A stretch of DNA of 64,000 bases from Scilla litardierei (Eukaryota; Streptophyta; Magnoliopsida; Asparagales; Asparagaceae): assembly GCA_030789695.1 (NCBI GenBank), contig CM061138.1:185047051-185111050 (forward strand), read 5' to 3'. This document shows positions 33,334 to 43,146 of the stretch, one piece after another; the first letter of the stretch is position 1; every line of letters starts with the position of its first letter. Made by a program: the position numbers and the translations under genes. Below the pieces are notes generated by a model, which ran no database searches, had not been told where the DNA came from, and saw only the letters and a list, made by a program, of their open reading frames with translations.

Positions 33334-35796
33334 TGTCACGCCCCGTTTCCCTAAAATGGAGGCGAGACGTGAAAAGGTCCGCACGAGAGTGGAGCTGTGA
33401 AGCCCCAAACCCGATAAGCGTCAATAAAACATAAGCAGGTCCCTGTAACCACAACGGAACAACAATAATAACACAAGGAGAGACTGAAATAAAATCTCAT
33501 ATCTCACAAATTGTCCAACATGAAAATAAGTTCAACATCCAGAAAAGCCACCAGGCTAAAAGGAAGAGTCTAAAGGCCCAGAACAAGGCCAACAAAACAA
33601 CACCGCAACAAGTATTAGGTGCTACGCACCGACAACAAAATGGCAGTCTAAACAAAAGGGAAAACACAACGGAGACACTAGGACTGGTCCCCAGTGTCCA
33701 CGTACTCCCCGTCAAACACAAGCTCGGGCTCGGCGTCAGCAAACACCTCGTCCTCAACAAGGTACTCAGGCTCAGGATCTAACATGTGTCACCCAAAAGA
33801 GCAAAGGGGCACATGTCAGCAAGTCTAAAAGACTTGGGCAAGGAAACTGAAAGTAAGGCAACTAGCAACCTAGCAGTTTTAGTATGCATGACATGGCAGT
33901 TATAACATGAGTGCACAAGCAAGACATGGTGAACAATAAGTACAAGAGAACAATTAACGGGACAAGACAAGAGTAGCCAAGCTACTAACAATCTCAATCA
34001 ATTCACTATTCACGTTTCACTGTTGTTTGTAGATGTTTACGCCTTACAGCTGAACGGTATAACATTCACGCTGATTGGCCGCTTAACATTACCCCAAAAC
34101 CCAGAGTTTACGCCTTACCACTGCAGTTGCTGATCGGGCAGACTCCCAGTTCAATGGCCGCTTAACTCTTACCCCCAATACCCACATGATGACGAGCCAG
34201 GGTCCCCGCACACGAGCTCAGTAAATGAGCCAGGGTTGCCCTGCACGGGAGCTCGCATCCTAATTCACGATTCATAAGCATTTGGCATAGGGGTGCACCT
34301 AGCCTTAATATCGAGCGTTGGGGTTAGCAACTCATTATGCTCGCTTCTGGTCACGAGCCAGGAAATACAAGTATTGTAGCGATGCTACGCAATCACGGAA
34401 TCACTTAAAGAATGCAATGACATGACAATTAATTCGCGTACCGTTAATGGAATTTAAACATGACATGGTAATTGTGCAACATGATATATGGAGGAACTAG
34501 CTTCGTTGTCAAGCTAGTTCCCCAATTTACGCCTTGGCGAGTATCATTTCGTCGCCTAGTCTCTTTTACGCCTACAACAAGCAAATGGCCTAAAACATGG
34601 CCTAAACCCTAAGTGGCAAGTTTCACTTGCCTAGCACCGGGGATGACGATCACGAAGGTTCGTCTCGCGGATGCTAAACTACGGGGAAATCGCTGTTAAG
34701 GGGAAACAATCATCAAAACAACATCCATTTCATTAGGGTTTCATAAAAATACAAATAGGTTATGAAAACATCAAGAGATCGATTTCTTACCGTGAGGAGG
34801 CGGAAGAAACACTCCGGAGAACCTAAGGACCAGATCTGGAAACGAATGGAGAAGTTTGGAGAACTAGGGTTTTTGGGGGATTTTGGGGATTTGATGAGAT
34901 TTTGGGGAAGATGAGGGGTAGAATGTGTTGAGAGATGGGTTGGATGATGGATCTAGGGCTTGGAATAAAGGAATAAGGGTTTGGGGAAGAAGGGGGCTCA
35001 ATGGGGGAGAAACTAGGGTTTTGGGTCGAGTGGAGGAAGAAGAAAACGTTTGGGAGGGGTTTAAATAGGATGGGCTGGAGGCTGCCCAGAAATTAGGTTT
35101 TTAACACAGATTAGTCGGTCAAAGAGCAACCACTGACCGACTAGTTTGGCAACTAGTCGGTCGGTCGACCAACGCAGACCGACTAAGTGTAAACAGTAAC
35201 TTCTGAACGAAAATAGGATTTGGATTTAGTCGGTCGATGAACAAATACCGACCGACTAGTTTGACAACTAGTCGGTCGAGAGATGAACTTAGACCGACTA
35301 AGAGTGAACAATATTGATACCAAAAATAAGATGATGTGTTAGTCGGTTAAAGAAGCATTGCCGACCGACTAGTTTGCAACCTAGTCGGTCAACCAACGTT
35401 CTTAGATCGACTAACGATAAACAGTAACTCCTAAGAAATTTAGAAAGCCAACTAGTCGGTCCAAGAAGGATTGCCGACCGACTGGATCGTCATCTAGTCG
35501 GTCGGTGCCCCTTCTTACACCGGCTAATAAGCACCAAAAGTTCCGATACGGAGCGCGGAACCCCGGGATCGATTCCTAAGACTCCTAGGCTTGATCTAAT
35601 AGTAAGATTCGAATGTTATGAAGCCCGTCACGAATGACATACTTCGAAATCGACGATCCTAAGGAAGAAACGAGAAAACACGACGAAACGATCGAAAATG
35701 AAAGCTACGGAGACGAAAACCACACAAAAGGAGAAAATCCACCAAAACATATATTATATTATAATAGATCCAGATACATGAAAACCAGTCGTTACA
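33334..35796 (-). repeat. Gypsy-1 5' LTR
   Basis: Pairs with 24,368-26,830 at identical length. Palindrome array at 35,112-35,528; TATA-like TATTTAAA near 35,069-35,057; acidic small ORF at 33,678-33,785. TSD ATGCT follows at 35,797. Confidence 0.94.
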
Positions 35797-37379
35797 ATGC
35801 TAGTGTTCTTTGGACCCCAAATAGTGTATGATTTGGGTATCCTCTTCCTAGTGGTTGCATGCACAAAAGGTTGATCTCTACGTGGTGCATGTGGCCTAGG
35901 AACATGAGATCTAGCAAGAGCATGAGGAAATGTGTATGGACCACAGTGTTGTGCTAAAGCATGATAATGGGCATTTGATCCATGGTGTGGTGTTGCATAC
36001 ATACGTGGATGAATATAAGGTGCGTATGCATGAGGATGATCATGAGAATAAGCATGCATATGTGGATGTGATGTGTGATCATAAGCATGTGTAGGTGCAT
36101 GGGCATGAGTACGTGCATGAGAGTGTCTCAAATGAGTGTTTGCACATGCCCGTGGGTGAGGAACATAAAAACCATCATTTGAAGAAATGTGAGGAGTGGA
36201 TGCATTCCTACGTGTATTGGTGTACATGAAAGCATGTCCCTTCCTTTGATGTCCACCCTTGGTGGGTTTCTTTACAAAGGAGAGAGGAATATGAGTAGTG
36301 GTTTCCTTAGTAGTAGAACTACACAAGTTGTTGTAGACACCACTCTTGGATGCACCGGAGGATGGCCTCACAAAATCTATAGTTACTTCACTATAGGAGG
36401 TGCGTGCATTGGACGCATTTGCCTTAGAATAACCAAGGCCAACACGATGGTTTGCCGGAAGTTGATTCTTTAGCAAATCATCCAAATTGTCCTTTCCCTT
36501 GTTGAATCTCTCAACAATGGAGGACATGAGCTCATATTTCTTCGAAATTGAAGAAATAGTAGCCTCCAAGGTGGATGCATGTGTGGTGAGCTCGTGCACT
36601 TGGAATTTGAGATCCTTATTCTCAATGCCCAAACAAGTGTTTTGAGATTGAAGATTTTCAATCTCAAGATCGTTAATATCCATAATGGAAACACGATCAA
36701 GTTGAGAGTTGAGGGACTCCACCTCATTTCTCAACATACCATTTTGAGTAAGCAAACTTGCTTTCTCAATAGCGAGTGTCTCAACAATGGTGTCATTGTT
36801 AGAGGTGCTACATGTAGATGTGTTAGTGAGACTAGCAATATTATTCTTAGCATCACAATATTTATGCATAAGCTTTTGATGTTTATCAAATAATTGTCCA
36901 AAAGCTATTCTAAGATCACCCATCATTACCTCTTCATTGTCGCTATCACTTTCACTTGAATCACTTGATTCGTCACTAGAGTCACCCGTAGTGGCATCCT
37001 CTCGTCCCATCAAACCCATGAATCAATCTCTTTCATCATTGGAGGAAGAACACTCCGAGGTGGACTCTTCTTACTCCGCAAGCATGTGCTATATTTGATA
37101 TGCCGTTGTTGCCATGGACACACGCATAAGAATGTCATAAGTTAAAAAATCAAGCAAGATATTCATTACCTCATCATGTTTCTTCACCAATTCTTTTTGC
37201 TCATTTGTCCACTTATGTTCGGAAGTGGTTGGTGCGCGAAAGGGCTTCTCCACAAGCTTCCAATAATCCTCATCGATGGATTGAATATAGGCCTTCATCT
37301 TCACACTCCAAATTTGATAATTGGGCCCAATGAGATATGAAGGAAAAGGGCTTCGTGTGTTGTTGTTGTTGGTTGCCAT
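35797..37379 (-). pseudogene. SIRE-B gag with an internal deletion
   Basis: It starts at ATG 37,379, 13 nt after the primer site (MATNNNNTRSPFPSYLIGPNYQIWSVKM). About 97 codons of the copia gag N-terminus run to TTAYQI and a stop at 37,089. After a few broken codons the same frame continues from 37,019 as an acidic Ser/Asp/Glu tract, a coiled-coil-like region (ending LLKNQLPANHRVGLGY, matching SIRE-A ILSDLLPANHHIGLGY), and a long His-rich domain, then IWGPKNTSI at the Gypsy-1 junction. Compared with SIRE-A, the centre and the CCHC zinc knuckle are missing. The tail is at 24,367-24,257. Confidence 0.88.
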
Positions 37380-37391
37380 AGCTATAACCTT

Positions 37392-37403
37392 GCTCTGATA
37401 CCA
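37392..37403 (-). other. SIRE-B primer-binding site (initiator Met tRNA)
   Basis: TGGTATCAGAGC on the minus strand, 2 nt inside the 5' LTR end. This fixes the element's orientation. Confidence 0.95.
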
Positions 37404-37405
37404 AT

Positions 37406-39633
37406 TGTAGTGACCCTGTGCTATGAGGAATAAACACTAGAGGGGGGGGGGGGGAAATAGTGTTTTATAGAATTATAAGGAATTTACGCCAAATAAAACC
37501 CTAACTAACCAACAAATGCGGAATGAAAGAAGTGAACAACAACCCAAGCAAGAATGCAAAGCTAATATGTAATGTACCCTGGTTCGGTGCCACCCAAGTC
37601 TCCCCGACTTGTTACTGGTGCCCTAATCCAGCAACACCCGGATCCTCTCCGGATACTCTAGCAAACCGCTAGAGATTTCCTTTAGCCCACTTGCGGAAAC
37701 CCCACAAGTGCAATCGATCTATAATCGATGTCCGTGTATCCCACAACCCGGGAACACGCAAAAAACCTTAGTCCCACAACTTGGGACTAAGCACACTCTC
37801 ACAAACCGAGAGTAAAACGAAATCTTGACTCCCACAACTTGGGATCAAGCCAATCCTCTCACCACCATGAGTATACAACAATTATGAAGTATAAAGAATG
37901 AAATATAAAACTTCTTACCACAAAATCCTATGCCTTGAGAAATACTTACCAATATAGGGCAAGAATAGATTTTGAGGAAGATGAGATCACCAAACCCTAG
38001 CTCCACCAAGATGAGCAGCAATAGATGGCTAGGGAGAAGTAGGTGACTTGGATTCAAGCTCTTAGCTTGAGAAGCTCACAAAGAAAGTGAATCTCTATTG
38101 AGGAAATTAGTGGTCAAAGAGTGAGAGAGAGATTCTTGTGAGATGAGAGAGCTTAGAAATGAGAATGAATGGCTCTTCTCTTGAAGGTGAAAATGTCTCT
38201 AATATCAGCCTTGAATTATAGGTTTGAAGCACTCAAACTTATATAGAGAAGAGAGAAAACGGTCACAAAAATCGTGGCATTAAATGCCCCAACGGCTTTA
38301 TTTCTGAAGCAATTAATCGATCTAAGAAGGATCACTGACCGATTAGTTTTGCAACTAGTCGGTTGGTGAACCTTCTTGGACCGACTAGAATGAAGACATC
38401 GAAGATAGAGAATTGCTGAATAAGAAGAACTAGTCGATCTAAGAAGAAACATCAACCGACTAGTTTGTCAACTAGTCGGTCGGTGAACCTTCTTGGACCG
38501 ACTAAGAAGTTGACAGCAAAGATAGAGAAATCCAGAAGTCAAAGAACTAGTCGGTCTAAGAAGAAACATCAACTGACTAGTTTGACAACTAGTCGGTCAT
38601 TGAACCTTCTTGGACCGACTAAGCAGTTGACAGCAAAGAAGTCGAATTTCACTAGGGAAACTAGTCGGTCCGAGAAGGATTCACAACCGACTAGTTGGAC
38701 AACTAGTCGGTCGGTGAACCTTCTTGGACCGACTAATTGGACAACAAATAGTCTTGAATTGATTAGGATAACTAGTCGGTCTACGAAGGATCTCCAACCG
38801 ACTAAATCGTCATCTAGTCGGTCGGTGAACCTTCTTGGACCGACTAATTGATCAACAGAGAATGGGCTGAGATTAGCAATGATATCTAGTCGGTTCAAGT
38901 AGACTTTCCAACTGACTAGATCGTCATCTAGTCGGTTGGTTCTTCTACTTGAACCAATTAAGATGAATACGAAGCCGAGAAAAGAGGCGATAAGCTTCGG
39001 GAAAGTTTCTAATGGCTTCTAAGGCAATCCTAGAGATAAGATATGATAGAAATGAAGATTTCTAGGCAAGTACTACTCAAGGCTTAACATTCTACTAAAC
39101 TGAAGCTAGAAGACATAAAATTAAACACGACAACCCGTCTTCAAAGCTTCAACATGAAGATTCTGAATCACTCGACTTCAATAATGCTCCTTGAGTTTCA
39201 ACGAAGCTTCAGGCACATGATCACGCGTTCTGAGGAAGTCTTGGATCGTCGCTTGAGATGAACAAAGTACTTTGGCGACGATCTCCATAATTCTTCATGG
39301 TCTTGAGTCTTGTAGTTGAATGACTTGAAAATCTCCAACGTCATAGTCTTCGAAGCTTTTGATTCAACCATTCCTATCTTCTCTTTGGAATGAATATCCA
39401 TTCATTTGTTGATGCCATTGGCTTGAGGTTTGAGGTAGCCTTTGAGTTCTTCAAGCCAATGCTTCACCTTTATTGATCTACCAAGTCCTCCACTTGAATC
39501 AACACGTGTAGTCACTTTTGATCTTCTTGAACATGATTGGTGACTTTATAGCTAACCGCAAACACATGAGTTAGTCACAATGATTTGTGTTTGATCATCA
39601 TCAAAATCAAGGTGGAGAGTCCAATACTCAACA
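37406..39633 (-). repeat. SIRE-B 5' LTR
   Basis: About 2,228 bp, pairing with 2,641-4,860. It carries a palindrome array at 38,318-38,960 and a TATA box at 38,246-38,239. Near its end a 13-nt G run (37,442-37,454, plus strand) replaces GTGGGGTG of the other copy. TSD CTACT follows. Confidence 0.93.
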
Positions 39634-39800
39634 CTACTGGCCCTTGGAAGTAGCGCAGAAGGTGCTTCACTCCGTTCCAGTGGCGCTTTGTGGGCGTTGA
39701 ACTGTATCTGGCTTGTAGGTTAACTGCAAACGCGATGTCGGGACGCGTGCAGTTTGCCAGATAGAGGAGTGTTCCAATGGCACTTAGGTAAGGTACTTCA
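39634..39800 (-). pseudogene. Copia-1 RT/RNase H linker fragment
   Basis: On the minus strand an unbroken 55-codon frame with EVPYLSAIGTLLYLANCTRPDIAFAV and HWNGVKHLLRY, the conserved block between RT and RNase H of Ty1/copia. It continues in register with 2,640 once SIRE-B and one TSD copy are removed. It is cut at 39,801 by element D. The rest of this copia was not found at the other side of D. Confidence 0.92.
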
Positions 39801-40080
39801 GGTAGAGACGAGATGATAATGATGGATGTATGTACAGAGGGAGGATGTATACATATCCGACTTTTTTTGGGTTTAGTTGTTATACAGTTTCCCTCAGTGT
39901 TTCTTTCTGTGTTATGTTTTGGTTTTTTGGTTGTGCTATGGGAACATTACAGGTACTATCCCAGCAGTGCGCAGTGGACCTGCTTTAGTTTTTTGTATTT
40001 CCCTTCGTAACACTTGCTGCTCTGGGATCACCTGGGACGGATTCGTACTTTCCGGGTATCCTGGAGAGCGGGGCGTTTCA
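39801..40080 (+). repeat. Element D 5' LTR remnant (3' end only)
   Basis: Matches 46,088-46,368 with roughly 8% difference by eye and ends GGGGCGTTTCA. It begins abruptly at the Copia-1 RT sequence. Confidence 0.8.
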
Positions 40081-40082
40081 GT

Positions 40083-40097
40083 TGGCAGCCCATGCAG
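40083..40097 (+). other. Element D candidate primer-binding region
   Basis: TGGCAGCCCATGCAG, similar to TGGTGGCCCATGCAG of Gypsy-1 and Gypsy-2 at the same place after the LTR. This supports D being a relative of those elements. Confidence 0.5.
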
Positions 40098-40366
40098 ATC
40101 ACCATACTGCGGCTGTGTAAGGGTAGTGCGTGTAGTGTTCCGAGGGTAGTTTGGTCTTAAGGTGGGTAGGAGTTCTGCCTTAAGATAGAGCCCTGATATC
40201 AGAAGCTTGAGGTATAGAGCCCTGAGGGTAGACACTAGAGTGTTGATTGAGTAAGGATGTGTGTACATATCTATGTGTGTATGTATGTGTACCTATATGT
40301 CTGTAGATATATAAGTGTTGAATATGGCGTGTCGAGCATATTGAGATGATATACTCATGTGCATAT
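40098..40366 (+). other. Element D leader, non-coding
   Basis: G/T-rich sequence with a TTAAGGTGGGTAGGA word near 40,157 that equals a gypsy polypurine tract. No frame of note. Ends with TSD CATAT of C2. Confidence 0.5.
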
Positions 40367-42480
40367 TTTAGAGAGATTATGCCCTCGTGGCAATTATCTT
40401 TGTAAACATCTTGTTCAATAAGTGAAAGTATGCTTTCTGGTAAAATATTGTCCGAGTAAGTTCAATTTATTAATTGCTTAGATTATTTCCTAGGATTCAA
40501 AGTTAGGTCACACATGTTTCGCGATGTAGATTGCGATTATGAGAAATGTTTGACCGATAGCAGCTTGAATCTAAAAAGCGTTCATGGTCATAAATGTGTG
40601 GAGATAGGGATATCGACACATCGGACAAACCATTGTGTCTTAGTCTAATTGGTCTGATAACCATACGACTTGGCGAAGTCGGAGACAAGGCGCAGGTGCT
40701 CATTAAGAAATGAGTCCACTGAACGACCCAAACAAGAGTTATTAAATGGTTAAACAATAACTAATTGTCATTAATAACTCTAAGTGATGATAGGTAAGTT
40801 GGTCCTTAGGACTTGAGATCATTATACGAAGTTGTGCGTGAATGGTATCACTTAGGTCTAAGATCTAGCTTCGAGGCAAGGCCTGCTGAAAGATCTTAGG
40901 CTGGGTGACACTCGAAGCATACGAGCTGAGTAATGATCAATAAAGGATTCGTCTCTTCTGTTAATGGGAAGTTAGTGTCCCAGGTCAGTATGGCTCTCGG
41001 TAAAACCTTGGCGAAGGTATGTTGTAAGATGTACACCATGAATGTACCAGAGACCGACGTATACTGACCACTGCTAGCTAGTGGGGTTGACAGAGTTCCA
41101 TACCCTAGGCTAGGAAAGTGACATAGTTGAGACGAATGGACTAAAACTGCGGAAATCATCATGGTCACAGTTAGAGTGATCCCATAGGCACTCTTGCCAA
41201 CGAGTCAATCACGTAATCGATGATTCTGAAACAGGGACGACACCTGCTGCTAGTGGTTACTGTCGTCTAGAGACTTCGAGTCTCAACCTGTAGTAGGGTC
41301 ACGCTGTAGGGTCTCACACCGAGTAATATTCACGTCTTAGTAATAAGAAGATCATTAAAGAGGATTGTATTCGATGCAATGGAATGATTAAACCCACAAG
41401 TCTGTTGTGAGATGAAAAGCTAAAGAGTTTAGCATTTGGGACATATTAATACTTGGTATTATATTGACTTAGATGCATGGGAACGAAGGGGACTTCCTGA
41501 GAAATCCACAGGAAGAAACCGCCTCCAAATCGGAGCTCTAACGAGCCCAGAAACACAAAAACAGCTGAGGATAGGCCCTTATTGGGCTTGCAGGTCTGAC
41601 GCGCACCTGGCGGGTCAGACCTGCCATGAAATAGCATGTTTGTACTGTTTTTTGTGAAAACGAGATTTGGAGTCTATTTTCGACATTTGAGAGGTCAACT
41701 GATATCGAAATTGGATGTCGTTTTTTTCTATGCGATCGTTGTCTCGAGATCTTCGATTTGACAGGTTGTTTGAAAGTCGAAACTCAGAAATGGATTTATG
41801 GTTGATTTTAGAAGTTTAGACTTCTAGTGAAATCAATCCATATTGCCCATTTTATGGTCCCACATTGCTCGTAGCAAGAGAGGAGGGACCGGCTCCCTAT
41901 ATAAATAGGGGGTAGCCCTCCTCATTGAAAAGTGCACCAAGTCTACCATTCAAGGAGCTCCTAATTATTTGAGCAAACTTGATCAAGACTTAAAATTATT
42001 CTTTTCCTCTATTAATTTTTCTTGTCCTCCAACCGAGTCCTGGCAAGGCAATGAGGAGGTCCGAATCTGATTCGGAAGTCTACGATGCGGGTTTACTCAA
42101 GTGAAACCTTCTACGGCTAGTGATGGGCTCGGAGGCAAGGTGCGGCTTGGGAGGTGATCCAGTTCGCGACGAGGAGTGACGCGAGGCGGCTCAGATTTTG
42201 GAGCGCAAGACGGTGCGAAACATCTTGCATGTTGCAAGGCAAGATTCCGGGTGAGTCATATTTATTTATGCATTTCATATTCTGTAGTAGTTAGAACTTT
42301 CTCGAGTTGGTCAGACCCAACTCGAGTTAGTAGATAATCCTGGCTAAGGGATTTTTTCTTAGGACAGTGATTATTAAATAGTTTAATAATTGGTTTTTTC
42401 CGCTGCTTATTTAAATTAAGATCGTCCGACTTAGGACGAGATGTTTAAATTAGCCCTAAGGGACCTTGAAAATCCCTACA
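40367..42480 (+). mobile_element. Solo LTR C2 inside element D
   Basis: 2,114 bp, flanked by TSD CATAT (40,362-40,366 and 42,481-42,485). Same family as C1, inverted to it. It ends ATCCCTACA. The start reads TTTAGAGAGA where C1 has TGTAGGAATA, consistent with a mutated TG. TATATAAATA at 41,898-41,907 gives plus sense. A perfect 11-bp inverted repeat (GCAGGTCTGAC at 41,590-41,600; GTCAGACCTGC at 41,614-41,624) lies about 270 bp upstream of it. Confidence 0.85.
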
Positions 42481-42485
42481 CATAT

Positions 42486-43146
42486 GACTATGGTATATTT
42501 ATGAATGATTATATGGCTATGTGATTGTATTTGATGTATATGTGTTAATACATGGTTGACTTATGAGTAGTGTGAATTGAGTTATATACTTGATTGAGGT
42601 GCAGGTAGTGTATAGATGTATTGTGTAGTGGCTATATACTGTATGTGATGTATGCACATGTAGAGTGTGCAGATGCATGTGTGGATCCTGGAGTTCCACC
42701 CATCTATGTGTGGATATGTCTTAAGAGTATTTGTATTATGAGTTGATATATATATGATGCGTATATGATGCATGTAAGGCTGTATGCTGGTACGCTTATT
42801 CCTGTGTATGGATGAGTATATTTTGTATGGTTATCTACGTGTATTGATATGTATATAGGTATTTGGATGTATCTATGATATGTGTGTGTATAGTTGAATG
42901 TACGTGTATGCTGGTCAGATCTGTATCTTCACGTGTATGGGTGTGTGCCCATGCATGGATATGTGTATGCTTGGTTATGTGTATGACTATTTGATGTATG
43001 TGTAAGTGTATGTACATGAGTATGCTTTGCTTTTGATATAATGTATGTATGCATGGGGTATAGTGACCTTAATGTCTAAGTCCGTCCTTAAGTTGACCCT
43101 TAGTTTGGGAAGTCCTAGGACGGACTTGATTTTAAGGTGTGTAGAA
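42486..43146 (+). other. Element D interior after C2, TG/TA-rich, ending in a polypurine tract
   Basis: A run of TATG/TGTATG-rich low-complexity sequence, then an inverted pair near 43,078-43,126 (AAGTCCGTCCT and AGGACGGACTT). Finally TTTTAAGGTGTGTAGAA (43,130-43,146), the polypurine tract touching the right LTR. Apparent frames here are low-complexity artefacts. Confidence 0.6.

Larger units (their letters stand above)
24368..35796 (-). mobile_element. Gypsy-1: chromovirus-type (Tekay/Del-like) Ty3/gypsy element
   Basis: LTRs of 2,463 bp lie at 24,368-26,830 and 33,334-35,796, with TSD ATGCT (24,363-24,367 and 35,797-35,801). On the minus strand the order is 5' LTR, primer-site region, gag, protease, RT, RNase H, integrase, C-terminal chromodomain-like segment, polypurine tract (26,846-26,831), 3' LTR. 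About two dozen substitutions separate the LTRs (about 1%). RT is split by a solo SIRE-A-family LTR, and there is a 1-nt loss before the chromodomain. Target: the gag of SIRE-B. Confidence 0.95.
2641..39633 (-). mobile_element. SIRE-B: SIRE/Maximus-like copia element, gag-only derivative, carrying two nested insertions
   Basis: The element has LTRs at 2,641-4,860 and 37,406-39,633, in the same orientation, both with TG...CA ends on the minus strand. A 5-bp duplication CTACT lies at 2,636-2,640 and 39,634-39,638. The primer site abuts the right LTR and the polypurine tract abuts the left LTR, fixing minus orientation. Removing SIRE-A and Gypsy-1 leaves about 10.6 kb. The interior holds a gag lacking its middle, and AT-rich non-coding DNA where pol would be, so it could not move without help. 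The two LTRs differ at several tens of positions (about 2% by eye). It sits in Copia-1. Confidence 0.93.

Noticed and set aside
42517..43017. His/Thr/Ile-rich minus-strand frames
   Set aside because: They are translations of TATG/TGTATG low-complexity sequence.
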